In this document: positions 24,301 through 35,201 of the stretch, piece after piece
How positions within the stretch are numbered: position 1 is the first letter of the stretch
Layout of the letters: each line of letters starts with the position of its first letter
Source of the DNA: Theobroma cacao
Taxonomy: Eukaryota > Streptophyta > Magnoliopsida > Malvales > Malvaceae
Direction: 5' to 3'
NCBI RefSeq assembly: GCF_000208745.1
Contig: NC_030852.1
Location: forward strand, 26,831,471-26,895,470
DNA: 64,000 nucleotides
The notes under the pieces: generated by a model
Told to the model about the DNA's origin: nothing
Seen by the model: the letters and a program-made list of their open reading frames with translations, nothing else
Database searches by the model: none
Made by a program: the position numbers and the translations under genes

Positions 24301-26730
24301 AGAAGTGCAGAATTATTTGTCACTGAAAGTCTGAAGCTTTATTCACCCATTACCGACAAAACATAAATGTTTTTTCCCCATAGTAATGATCAAATCATTT
24401 CACTTCTGACCTGATGTTTTTGTGCTTACTCTCGTTAGTTTCCATGCCAGAATGTTTTTTGAGTTGATGGTGCTCACTTTGATTCCACATTTTAAATGGA
24501 TATATGATGTAGGCTGAAGCAAGCATGGATGTTTTGAAAACCACACATCAAGACATTCCAAAAGAAATTGCACAGTTTACCACTGAACTGCCAAGTGAAA
24601 AGCAATCCTCTGTAGCCAACATGGTGCCAGAAAATTTCCTTGACGCTCAAAATAATGCAGCCTCAGAAGAGTCTGCAGAGTTAGTTAAGGCATGCAGTGG
24701 AAGTACTTTTTTAACAAGGTTTTCCCTCAAACAGTAATGGATAAAGTGCTTTATGTAAATGCATCTTTCCTCAGCTCTTGTCATTTTCTTGCAGATTCAG
24801 TGTGGAGGAGAGATCAATCATCTCCCACTTATTCCATCAATGGGCCAGGAAGCAAGCCTTTCAAGAGCCTAGGAGGTTGCTTGATAAGGTAACCTTTGTT
24901 CAAATGTGAGGAAGGGTAAAGAGGCTCCCTTGTTTCCAAGTTTCAACAATATTCCTTTAACATCAATCCGTGTCTCATCACTAAGATATAGATTACCTTT
25001 TGTCTCCCTTTTTTCCTTTTCCCTCTTATTTGTTTGATTGGGAGAGGGGGGGAATGGGGAGGCTTAGATGTTTGTATTTTATGAAAAGGTTATGGACAGA
25101 CTTTAGCCTTTAACCTAATCTCCGTTTTAGCTTTCTACTAATAGCATCTTAGTCTATATCAAACTGACTCTTTTCTGTTTTACTTTACTCCTGCCACGAT
25201 GAACTGCATGTGATGTGAATATTTGAAGTGTGGTTTTTAACCACTATTTTTTCTTTGACTTATAACTGCAGGTTCGCTTTGTAATTGATGAGCGCCTGAG
25301 GGTCAAGAATTATAAACACAAGGTCACACCAGTTCTCCATTAGCAATAGCCTGTTAATGCTCCTTTAGCCCATGGCCTGTTCACATTAATCTTATCTGTG
25401 TACTTTTACTGTTATATCAAATAAACTCTCCTCTGGTTTTGAGCGAAAAAGCAAAAACAAAAATAAAAGAGCAAAGGAAACCTCTTCAGTTGCATGGCAT
25501 GTAGTCTCTTTATGGGAACTTTCCTGCTGGATCGTCCCTGCTCTTAATTATGTCCCCAATTACCTGAGCTGAAATGGCAAAAAAATGTCATTGGCCAGAT
25601 TTGGCCTCCAGCAGGGAGGCTTCCAGGAGGAACAATTAGGATTTGGTTCAACCAATTTTGATTTCATATGTCCGTGCAAGATACAGATTATTCTAACAGT
25701 TACATGATTTACATTATTTATCAGGAAGTTCTGCGTGGATTAAGGCCATGTTTGAGCTGTGAGGAAGCATTTCACTACGCAGAATATGTAAGTATATATT
25801 GCTGTTCTCAACAGTCGGATTTCGTATAAAAAGATGAAAAGGATGTAATTGACGTCTATGATGGCCGACTTTTCTCGCGAGCTTTCTTATTCTGTACAAG
25901 TTAATTGAAGATTTCTGAATGCCTATTTCTTTGATACAACCATAAGACGTTGATAATATGAGTACGTCCTTTATAGGTAGTGAGGTGGGAGCAAATCCCT
26001 GCTGATAAACGTTCTCACTTAATGCGGGAAAAACAGGTTTGGTCTTTTTTTCAGATTCTAGGTTTCTGTTGTAGTTTTTCTTACTTCTTCTCAAAACAAA
26101 GTAACATACTATTTAGAGATAATTAAACTATCGGTGCCTTCGTTCTCTTTTACTTCTGAAAATGGAGCTGTTTTTTCATCTTCTAGGAGCATTTCCAGAA
26201 ACTAAGGATGGAGAATTCGATGGGTTCATCAGCAGCAACATCTAAACAGGTATGTTAAAAATCTTTTATTTCACTAGTACTTCCCATCTAGCTACTTCAT
26301 AAGTCATATAACTTCTCATCTCAATGACTTCATTATCCATTCAAGATATTTATGATCATTAGCTCGTGTCTCGTGAAACCTTGCAAGTTCGCCTAGCCAC
26401 ATGATGAGGCATATGAAACTTGAAAGCTAAAGCATTTAACGCTGCACAAGATTGAGTTCACGCCTTGAACTATGAAAATGCATGATCGTATCATCCGAAC
26501 TCCATCATTTCCTCTCATAGTCATGAGTCATGGGATTGATTATCTCCACAAGTTTGACGCTTATGTTTCACATTAATTTGTCGAACCAAATCCGTCACCG
26601 GTCAACTTACGAAATAAACTATCATCTCTTTTCAATGTAGATTGCTTATCTGCAAAGTTTGGGCTGCACCGTCATTCCCACTTCAAGACTTCATGCTTCT
26701 CGTCTGATTGAGCAGTACAAATCGCTGTAA
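15336..26730 (+). CDS. SRS2: UvrD/Rep-family ATP-dependent DNA helicase, SRS2-like
   Basis: Twenty-nine exons join in frame and encode 1142 residues, close to the Arabidopsis SRS2-like helicase. Exon ends: 15336-15496, 15948-16590, 16713-16754, 17023-17186, 17654-17858, 18370-18426, 18511-18616, 18706-18839, 18979-19053, 19171-19296, 19399-19530, 19625-19708, 19804-19917, 20044-20144, 20940-21006, 21347-21397, 21882-21959, 22428-22634, 22758-22796, 22960-23031, 23126-23212, 23288-23344, 24513-24718, 24795-24888, 25272-25322, 25725-25787, 25977-26036, 26187-26249, 26641-26730. Superfamily 1 motifs are all present: Walker A GPGSGKTS (263), [17 protein letters not shown] (474), [13 protein letters not shown] (500), [20 protein letters not shown] and [13 protein letters not shown] (889). 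It should unwind DNA 3'-5' and limit or reshape recombination intermediates in the nucleus. A basic patch VRKRNRDD near the N terminus may be a nuclear signal. Start chosen at [13 protein letters not shown], which splices in frame to exon 2. Confidence 0.93.
23345..24512 (+). other. Long SRS2 intron 22 holding a poly(A)-tailed insertion candidate
   Basis: This 1.17-kb intron contains a segment ending in a 15-base A run at 24162-24176, preceded by an AATGAAAT polyadenylation-like signal near 24138. It resembles the 3' end of a LINE or a retroposed transcript, but no target-site duplication was found. A diverged 40-bp tandem duplication (ATTATCTAGATT words) lies near 23625-23700. Confidence 0.4.
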
Positions 26731-26985
26731 CTATAGTCTGTTCTGAAGAAGCCTGCACATAACAGTGATACCCAGATCCAGTTGCACGTGGTATATTTTT
26801 AACTAACCTGGTGCGCTGTTAATGTGGACTATAAATGTTGGTATGAATAGAAAACTTGCATTGGCCTTATCAATTGGGTTTAATTTGATAGTGTTCAAAT
26901 GCTAGGCATAACCAATGCTTTATATAGCTGAAAGATTAAATTACAAGATCTATTGTAATTGACCAAGTTGGATTCATTCCACATT

Positions 26986-27388
26986 AATGAATGCCCAGCT
27001 GAATGTAGGACAATATGATATCCCTATGGGCCCTTGTGTAAGGTAGGATAATATGATGCGTTTGTTTTTGTTCTAAGTAATGGGATGCTCTGCACAGAGA
27101 AAAATGGTATGTTTTTTGGGTGTAAAGTTCCTCAGTTGGGCTCAGTTTTTGTAAATAGGTAGGATTCACAGGTTCTCTTAGTTACCTTTTTGTATTCAGG
27201 ATGATTCCTAAAGGGGAGATATTGGGAAGGTATACTGATCAGGAAGTGAGTATACCAACCAATATTTGGTGTTTTTGCTGATAAGGTTGTCTCTTGTATT
27301 TGAGCTGAGGGAAACCAATTTCCTCCCATCGCATTCTAATGAAATCCCAATTTAACTTTCAAAAAAAAAAAATGAATACCCAGCTGAA
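26986..27388 (+). mobile_element. Retroposed element with poly(A) tail and 18-bp target-site duplication
   Basis: An insertion of about 367 bases (27004-27370) ends in an A tail at 27361-27372 and is bracketed by an 18-bp direct repeat, AATGAATRCCCAGCTGAA, at 26986-27003 and 27371-27388 with one mismatch. This is the hallmark of LINE-mediated insertion. An AATGAAAT signal lies about 20 bases before the tail. No protein domain and no clear Pol III A/B boxes were seen, so it is more likely a 5'-truncated LINE or a processed transcript fragment than a SINE. It lies between the convergent 3' ends of SRS2 and ORANGE. Confidence 0.8.
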
Positions 27389-27608
27389 GTCCATATGACA
27401 ATTGTCGACAATAATGATTGGAAGCAATGAACAAACACCTCACTGGTGTAACATTAGATTGCCAAAGGAGTATCGAAGTTTTTCATTTTCAAAAGCAGAT
27501 ATTATTGTGTGCTTGAGATGTATGTATACACACGATTGGTTATTTGTCACACTCAGATTACAGGAGCTCCAGATATTAATACAAGAAAGAGAGGGTGAGA
27601 ATGAACCT

Positions 27609-29776
27609 CTAATCAAATGGGTCAATTCTTGGGTCATGTTCGCTTGCCATTGCCATTCCAGTGCAAAGGCATGTGGGGCACATGACCTGCCAAAGCATAA
27701 AAAACCAAAAATTAGGACGGAACATATGATGATGTCAACAAATTTTACATCTGGCAAATAAAGGTAAATAATGAAAACTGTCAAAGGTGAGTTCAGCATT
27801 TGCATAAGCAAAATATTCTTCCTTTCATTCAAATTTCCTGGTTGATATGGACAAGTCCACAACAAACCATTGAAACTACATATTTTTTGATGATACACCT
27901 TTCCAGATCCTGAACAGTTTGAACATCTTTCTGTTTTCGGGGCTGATAGAGGCCGGTCTCCACCATTGACTGTTGAGACTGGTTCAATAAGAACAAGTGA
28001 TCCGGTATTTGAGCAGCGAGCACAAGCAAGATATCCTGCATTAACCATCAAGGCGGATAAATTGAGTATTTGGAAAACAGAAGAGCTGAAAAACAGGAAA
28101 GATTCAGGAATTTACCAGTTCCAAGACAATACTTGCATCTTTTATGCTCCTGCTGTTTTACGTTGTTTATTTCAACTACCATCAAGGCTGAGATAACCCC
28201 AACTGCTCCTCCAGAGAATGATGCCACTATAGGATCAACCTGACTGCATTTAGCACCAATGAAACAGTGTTTAATACAACAAAAGTGCACCAACGGTACA
28301 CCAAATTGATATCAAATAACAGATGCCTCATCTTTGGAAGAAAACTTGTGTATGCAATTATTTTGCCATCAATATTTCTAAAGAAAGATCTTATATTGTT
28401 TCAATAAGCTAGCTTGCAACAATTGCTGCAGTCATTCTCGCTCAGCAACTGTCTCAAAAGAGCCAAATAATGAACATCCATTACAAACCAAGAGGATTAG
28501 TCATACCTCAACTGCATTGGCAGATGCACGCTACGGATAAAATCAGCATATGATGTGCCCCCTAGTCCTAGCTTAAGCTCCAGCTATGATATGGGAAGAA
28601 AAAGAAAGAGATGGGTAAGGCAAAAGAAATTATGATTCCAAGAACCATATCTAATTCTATTGTGTGTATTTTCATGTAAATAATACCAAAATAGTCCACC
28701 GGCAAATTCCAAACAAGATTCTCTCACTAAAAGGGGACTTGTTGCTTCAGAATAATGAAGCAAACATTGTCATCCCCTTGCCTGTTTCCTCTTATATAAT
28801 TTGATTATTTCGTTTAAAATACTTAACACTCCCAAAAAAATTATTCCTTTCATTCTATAGAGTTGAGAGCATGAGTGACTTACAGTGGGTGCTAGAAGTC
28901 CACCAAAAATGATAGTCCCAGCAATAAGAGAAAAACAAGTGGCATAATAAACCTTGAGATTGTCTGAGGTCTGTAAGCAACATGAACATCAATTACCATA
29001 CAACTAATAACAAGTAAAACAATAAGTTGAGGAAAAAGCCATAAATGAAATAATATCTCACCAGCGGAGGCAGGAACGGAATGAATGATGGAAAATTAGG
29101 AAGTTCATTTTCTGTCTCTTCCTTCAATATACCAAGTTCAGCACTTTTAATCCTCTGTTGTATCCTTAGCCTCCGAACCTACGAAACATTAGGGGAAGGC
29201 TTGAGTTGTCATCTGATGAAACAAGGTAGCATGACAGGAAAGAAAGAAAAAAGTATCAAAGGATCACCTCTTCCATGTGGAGAAAGATTTTGTTTCGCCG
29301 ACTTCGAATATTATCCTGAATTTCTTGCAGTTCCATCTTGGCAAAATCCTGGACTGTTTCAGGCCCTTCAATGATGCAAAATCTGCAGATTTTTGAAAGG
29401 AAAAAAAAAAGGCACATATTTACCAATGACAAGGCATAGCGTGAAAATGAAATTCCAAATATACTTAAGACCAAAATCTTCTATTTTCGTCATCAGATAG
29501 GCAAAAGTAGTAAACAAAGCAGTGAATTTAAAACTCTCAACGAAAATTCATCTACGTGGAAACCTCAATTAAAGAGCTAAGACTTTACCCGGCGGTTGAT
29601 TCGGAATCAATAGAAGGCGCGAAGGAGGAAGACTCGGGTTCAGTCGCCATGGATCGCCATCGGGTATTCAATTTGGGCGTCGCGTGAACTAATTCAGAGC
29701 TAAAACAAGAGCGATTGTAAGGACGCGACGGCTTCACTGTATAGGAAACCGCCAAGACTCGACTCAGACAAACCAT
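27609..29776 (-). CDS. OR: ORANGE (OR), plastid DnaJ-type zinc-finger protein
   Basis: Eight minus-strand exons join in frame: 29776-29589, 29382-29268, 29178-29062, 28970-28884, 28583-28507, 28243-28116, 28035-27899 and 27686-27609, giving 308 residues, near the family's usual length. The first 60 or so residues are Ser/Arg-rich, as in a plastid transit peptide. Next come FCIIEGPETVQDFAK, IRSRRNKIFLHMEEVRRLR, two membrane segments (about 146-168 and 199-219), and a C-terminal cysteine-rich domain with four CxxC modules (CKYCLGTG, CARCSNTG, CSNCSGSG, CPTCLCTG). OR stabilises phytoene synthase and promotes carotenoid accumulation and chromoplast formation. No J-domain is present, as expected. 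The first exon begins at the only upstream in-frame ATG. Confidence 0.95.
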
Positions 29777-30600
29777 CTCGAAAACCTTCCACCTTTCCTC
29801 TCTCTCTGTTAATCAAATCTCCTTCCTTTCTCTGTAGCTTTGTTTGATGCCGCAGCCATTAATTTAACCAATCACGTCCATCTGTTGAGAAGAGCGTGAG
29901 CGGTGTTGTCCAGGAACAGAGGGAGGGAGAGTGAAGACAAGGGGAAGCATTAATTTTTGATGCAAATGCGAATGGCACGGATCCTTTTAACCAGCTAATG
30001 CTGCCTGACGTGGAACCATGATGTTCCCTCCCTTCCCCTTTTCTGGTCTAATTTTGTTTTCCCTTTGAATGCAACTTCATGCTATCCAGTGCAAAATTCA
30101 AAACAAAAGAATAATAATAAAAAATAAAACATTATCCAAAAGTTTTCTGATTTTTTGCTAATTTTTTTGACAACCTTGTAGCCGAGTTTCATTGGCTAAT
30201 AATTTTATTCTTCTAAAATAATAGTAAATATTTTTAATAATATTAGTAGCAGTAATATTTTATTTTTTACTAATAGTAATAATTATGTTTGTAAATAATG
30301 AAATATATATATATATATATACGAACCTAATAGTAGGAGCAAGTTGTGGTCATTACACATCTTCGAACTAAATGCAGTCTCATGTTAGAAATAATACTAT
30401 AAAATAGTAATATAATAAGGTAATATTTAGGTTAAATCTATCATTAAATTTATATTAAAACGATTAAGTAAATTTTTTTCAAGTAATTAAAAAAAATTAA
30501 ACTAATAAGATTCAGGTGAAATCACGGAATTTACTTGTCCCATGGTAGTTGATAAGCTATGAATTATAGTATGAGTGGCACAATGTTTTTTCTAAAAGGC
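29777..30600. other. ORANGE promoter and AT-rich spacer with an (AT)n microsatellite
   Basis: This contains the ORANGE 5' side with CT/GA-rich stretches near 29790-29950, then AT-rich DNA with an (AT)n microsatellite at about 30306-30321. No gene is seen. Confidence 0.5.
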
Positions 30601-30610
30601 CAACGGATAT

Positions 30611-30755
30611 TGGGCCTAGTTTTCAATTAAGCCCAAATAAGAAAAGAGAATTCGGGCCGGAACAAGGACCCGAATGATTTACACGGCTTCATTGTCACCA
30701 GATCATTTTTAGGGTTAGGTTCCCTCAAAAACCCTAGAATTTTTACTCCTATAAA
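30611..30755 (+). promoter_or_regulatory. Telo-box / site II promoter of the snoRNA locus
   Basis: The segment combines site II-type elements (TGGGCC at 30611-30616, AAGCCCAA at 30629-30636, CGGGCC at about 30653), a telomere-like AGGGTTAGG at 30711-30719, a telo-box AAACCCTA at 30729-30736 and a TATA box TATAAA at 30750-30755. In plants this combination drives ribosomal-protein genes and Pol II snoRNA clusters. No ribosomal-protein exon follows, whereas snoRNA-like sequences do. Confidence 0.75.
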
Positions 30756-30913
30756 TGCATAGCCACCAGCAGCTGCGTTCGTCTCATCCTGTTCTCTCCG
30801 CTTCGATTTCTATCTCCAGCTTTTAAATCGACGTATGTTACTGAATTTCAATGTCTGTTGGAGGTTTCTTTTACTTTTTTTTTTCTCTTTCATATAACCT
30901 CTCATCTCAGAGG

Positions 30914-31019
30914 AGATCGCTGTGATGACCACGTGAAATTCAAGCTCAACAGACCGGAATGCAGGCTTCTCTTCTTTGAGAAGTTTGCGTGTCGACCACC
31001 CCGCTGAACTGAGCGATCT
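30914..31019 (+). ncRNA. Box C/D snoRNA candidate 1 (25S rRNA guide)
   Basis: A perfect 7-bp terminal stem (AGATCGC at 30914-30920 with GCGATCT at 31013-31019) encloses box C GTGATGA at 30922-30928 and box D CTGA at 31009-31012. Inside, TCAAGCTCAACAG at 30940-30952 is a 13-base perfect complement of the conserved 25S rRNA segment CTGTTGAGCTTGA, recalled from memory. An internal hairpin (CTTCTC/GAGAAG near 30965-30983) separates the halves. Guides to this rRNA segment resemble yeast snR190, but the D' box is degenerate and the exact methylation target was not determined. It lies about 140 bases after the expected transcription start. Confidence 0.75.
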
Positions 31020-31435
31020 TTCTTCTTTTTTCCCTTGTCTATTTTCAATCTTTTTTTTTGTATTTAAAAAAGTGAAATTGTTTTGTGAGAACTTGGAGGT
31101 TGCGATGAGGATTTACAGCTCCCTCTTCCGATTCATTTCGTTGAAGAAATCGGCTGGCAGAATCGAACCTATAACTTTATCGCCACCACTGAGCAATCTC
31201 TCAATTTTTACTATCATTTTTTACTCAATTTTAAAAGAAAAAAAAATGGTCAAAGTTTGGTTTCGGTAGTGGATGAGGATGAAGCAAAAAAAAAATATAT
31301 AATCCAACACTTGATCTGAGATATTCATTATCGAGTGATGTTCAAATCATTGCTTCTGAATCTACTTATGAATATTAGACATGAAATACTGATATTAGTT
31401 TAGTGTTTTTTGTGATTTCAATCAAGACACCTTGG

Positions 31436-31537
31436 AGGCATCAGGTGATGAATTTGGAAAAAAATCTTAGGACACCTTCCTACATAGCTTTGATGAAAGC
31501 TATGGATGAGAAGAACATTTCCTTTCTGATGATGACC
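31436..31537 (+). ncRNA. Box C/D snoRNA candidate 2 (25S rRNA guide)
   Basis: Box C GTGATGA is at 31445-31451, a C'-like TGATGA at 31491-31496 and box D CTGA at 31526-31529, with a 5-bp flanking stem (CATCA at 31439-31443, TGATG at 31530-31534). The element ATCTTAGGACACCT at 31464-31477 is a 14-base perfect complement of the conserved 25S rRNA segment AGGTGTCCTAAGAT (recalled). The D' box after it is degenerate, so the predicted methylation site is uncertain. It is on the same strand as candidate 1, consistent with a polycistronic precursor. Confidence 0.65.
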
Positions 31538-31974
31538 ACCATAAATCATTTTCACCTTTGATTATTCTCCTTTGTTGGAATGGAAAGGAGGGAAGGGTTG
31601 AGCTTACCATATCTGATTGCAGTTGGAGGAAAATGATGGAACACCATTCAATACCATTTGAGTTTGACGGGTCATATTATTGTGGTTTGATTGCCCTTGC
31701 TAATACAAGGTGCTCGGGTTATCGACGGTTGCCATAGCATTGGTATGCCAATAGAACAGCAGTTCAATATAGTCTTAGTAGACTATTAGCTCCTGATTCC
31801 TGAATTGAATTCAATTCATTGTTGGACTCAATATGGGAATCCTAATGAAGACATGAGTTCCTCTTTTTTATTCCATATGGATTTTGCTGTCACTTTGGAT
31901 TGACAATATTTTCAGATTCAAATACGTAAACTTTAATTAAAAATAAAAATTGATTTTAGAGTCTTGATGGGTAA

Positions 31975-32047
31975 TCCGTTGTAGTCTAGTTGGTTAGGAT
32001 ATTCGGCTCTCACCCGAAAGACCCGGGTTCAAGTCCCGGCAACGGAA
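31975..32047 (+). tRNA. tRNA-Glu (anticodon CTC)
   Basis: The gene folds as a full cloverleaf. The acceptor stem TCCGTTG (31975-31981) pairs with CAACGGA (32040-32046), with discriminator A at 32047. The anticodon stem TTCGG/CCGAA encloses loop CTCTCAC with anticodon CTC at 32009-32011. The A box lies at about 31982-31993 and the B box GGTTCAAGTCC at 32026-32036. No intron. A 7-T Pol III terminator follows at once. Confidence 0.97.
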
Positions 32048-32054
32048 TTTTTTT
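32048..32054 (+). terminator. Pol III oligo(T) terminator of tRNA-Glu
   Basis: Seven consecutive T residues start directly after the discriminator base, the usual RNA polymerase III stop signal. Confidence 0.9.
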
Positions 32055-35040
32055 AATACCTGCTAGATTCACAGCAAATAATTTTGGAATTTCATCTTTG
32101 CTATCTGATTCATCAATATGGGATAGGCGAATTTTGTTTCATTTATTCACAACTCTTGTGCACAAATAAGCCTGTTTCGTCTGCAAATTAACTTCAGATT
32201 GACACTTATGATTTCAATTTGCTGCACTATGAACAAGTTCTACAAAGTGTTTTATACAGATTAATCTTTGTACATTCATTGTGTGTTACAGTCTCAAGAA
32301 AATATTAAAGTGAGATTGATTATTGAAGTATTTATACTATTCTCAACTTGTAAGATTTTTTTTATAAAACAAAATTATCATTACATGGATGTGTGTATTA
32401 TGAGAAAAAAAAAAAAGAGAATAAGATTGAGTTTAAGTCAAGACCAACTTAAATTGAAATTTTCAAAAATTAATATCAACTAATTATTTATATTTAACAA
32501 AAAAAAATATTATACTATATTAACACATAATTTCTATTTTGTAATACCTTATACTACGTATCCTCTAAATTGAAATAGAGACTTGAAATATTCTAGGTGC
32601 TAGTTTTCTTTGCAGATGACGATCCAAATCTGCTTTCCACGGAAATGCCATCCACTAACCTTGCATGTTGATGATGTTATCTTCGCCCAAATGATGAGTT
32701 TGGTGTGCCTAACTGGCTCCCCTCCGTAATTGACTTAATGCAAAAAGAGGAACTGATTTAGCTACTCAAACAAGTAAAGAAATGAAATCAGTCGTTAAAC
32801 TTCATACAGTCATGCCTGTTCAAGTTACCTAAGCCTTGATGTTATCAAGTTTTCAGGTACAAAGCAGTTCGGCATATTTTGTGCGTATATAGATGGAAAA
32901 GAATTATCCTTTATCAAAGCAAAAAGATACTACTAAAAGGCTCCCAAATGTCTATCTCATGAAAAGTGTTTCAGCATCGAATCAAATACATCTATCTGAT
33001 TGTTTCAGTGATGGGTCGATACTGCACCATGTGAGGAAGGGAACACAGTAATATTGACCTGAAAGAAAATTATTTAACTAGAGAACCCAGAATTGGGCCA
33101 AAGGGGTACTCATATATCGCGTTGAACTTGTGGGAATTGGGTCCAATTTGAGAGGCAACTTGGATTGGGAAATGGGATACTGCATGTGAGGTGGTCCGAC
33201 CCCAGCATGAGTCAATCAAAGCAAGCATTGTGCGCCCACACGGATTCAGCCAGTTGAAGCTCAAGTTTACAAGTTGAACCTCCTGGGGCCTTGCTCCCTT
33301 TCCTCCTGGATTAAAGGTTCAACTGAGTTTTCCTCATTCAGATGGCCCAGAAAATGGAAAATAATTCTGTTTGTGGCTCCAGCTCGTAGCCTAGATTCTA
33401 GACAGGTCCCAAATCAAGTTTAGGTCCCTCGCCAATCCTTTCCACTTTGAAGGGTTTGCCATGCCAATGTCTAGCTGCAGGCTGAAAACCCTGAAATCAA
33501 TCTTTCCTTTCCACTCCAACTTGCTTTCCTTTTAAGATTACTGGATATAAGCAATCGTTTGTGAACAAATATCTAATAGTGTAATACATAATCATCTTTG
33601 AGATACTAAGTATGATATTTAATTTTAGGATGTGCTCATTCATTAAGCTAAAAGATTATGATCATAATACTACATTGTTGTGTTTATATGCTTACCAGAT
33701 CAATACGTTTGATTCGTTTGTTCTTAAGTCGGTTATGTTTGTGCTTCTCCTCTGGCAAGTTATGCCAAAATTTAAAAAATCTTACCTGGCAAACGTTGTT
33801 CTGATTGAACTATACCTTTCATGAGTTGAAAGAAGCACAAGAGTGTAAACCAGAGAGTCCCTTTTTATCTTTTCATGCCTATGATGATCCTACGATGTTG
33901 TTGCACACTCTTTGGGTGGGTACTCAAAGGCGTATGTGAAGTGTAATGTGGTCCAAAAACACAAGCCCCTCAGATTCATTTTTTCTTTCCCACTATTGCA
34001 AATGCAAAAACACCCTCCATCCCCTGTTGCTAAACACTAAACACCCCCCGGAACTCCATAGGGAACAAGGAAGAATGGAACTGGAAGAGCATTAAAAGAT
34101 ATGCTCACGTGTCAAGATCATGTCACTTTCGTGAAGGGATCAAAAGTTTTAGATCCCTTACATAAATTCGAAAATGTGGAAGTCAAAAGTTGTTATCCTC
34201 CACCACAGCACACCACAAGCATAAAGGGTACTTTTCCTGAAGCAACTAACAACTACTATAGTACCCATTATCATGGGTAGAAAGAGAGAGCTCGGATCCA
34301 CGCTACTTGGCATGCATCGCTTACGTCCCCACGTGTCCAAGGTGGCTATGGCCGGTTAAAGCTTCTGCCACTCAAATGTGCGTGTACCACCTCCCCATTC
34401 CATCAGCCATGCCTCGATCCGATCCCTGCTATATACATCCATGAAACCAAAGCCTAAAATATCTTCTCAAGTGGCCGAAATATCTACTTTTTGCCTTTGC
34501 AATGAGAGTATCAAGAATATTTTAACAATTATTATTATTATGACATAATGAATTACTTACAATTAATTAACAGCGTCTATATATGTTAATCTTTGCTTTG
34601 GTGTAACTAAAAGGCAGCAGAGACTGCATGGGTTTGAAGTTTCTAAATCCACTCTGCTTATGTTCTCTTGGAACTTGGTAGATGTCTTGCATAAGAAAAA
34701 ATGTAAACAAAGAAAAGACTAAAACCTTCTTGTAGTTAAAAAAACCAATTAGATGTTTTAAACTTAATGGTTAGCAGAAAGATTGAATGCGGGTTGAAAG
34801 TTTAGGACTCAAGCTTATCAGTCAAAACACAGACATAATCATGACTTGTTGATAGGGTCCATTTATTAAATTTTGATAATCCAAAGTACAAACTTGTGGC
34901 TTAAACTTTGTTTCCATTTCCTTCGTTTGGTTAGGCATGAAGGCATGAACACATACCATCATGTTTAATTTAGTTGAAAGGGCGGTGGTGCGATTCAGGC
35001 GTGGTAGTGCTGCTATGTGGGTAAATTTTTAACACTTGGA
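32055..35040. other. Long intergenic region without recognised gene
   Basis: About 3 kb with scattered stop-rich frames and no recognisable protein or RNA. The distal part (about 34100-35040) is the upstream region of the glycine-rich protein gene and includes a G-box-like CACGTGTCC near 34331. Confidence 0.5.
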
Positions 35041-35103
35041 CATGTGCACCTATATAAAAAGTAAATGCCATCACAAGTGGCCTTATATCTCAATCACCCC
35101 CAT

Positions 35104-35111
35104 TATAAATA
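35104..35111 (+). promoter_or_regulatory. TATA box of the glycine-rich protein gene
   Basis: TATAAATA precedes the likely start codon at 35202 by about 90 bases. The transcription start expected about 30 bases later falls near 35135, which excludes the upstream ATG at 35121 as the start. A second TATA-like word lies near 35051. Confidence 0.65.
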
Positions 35112-35201
35112 CCCACTAGCATGCACCAAATCTTGACGCAAGCCAGATTTCACACACAATCCCAACTTGGTCTGCAAAAAGCTTACAACTCCAAATATAT
35201 C

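Noticed and set aside
30976..31269. 97-codon open frame in the snoRNA locus
   Set aside because: Low-complexity F/S/L-rich translation, overlaps snoRNA candidate 1, no domain and no splice context.
31540..31720. Apparent coding traces and a third C/D snoRNA between candidate 2 and the tRNA
   Set aside because: Box-like words exist but no closing stem or rRNA complementarity was found, and translated frames are broken by stops.
35121..35201. Upstream in-frame ATG extending the glycine-rich protein
   Set aside because: It lies between the TATA box and the expected transcription start and would put 27 polar residues before the signal peptide.
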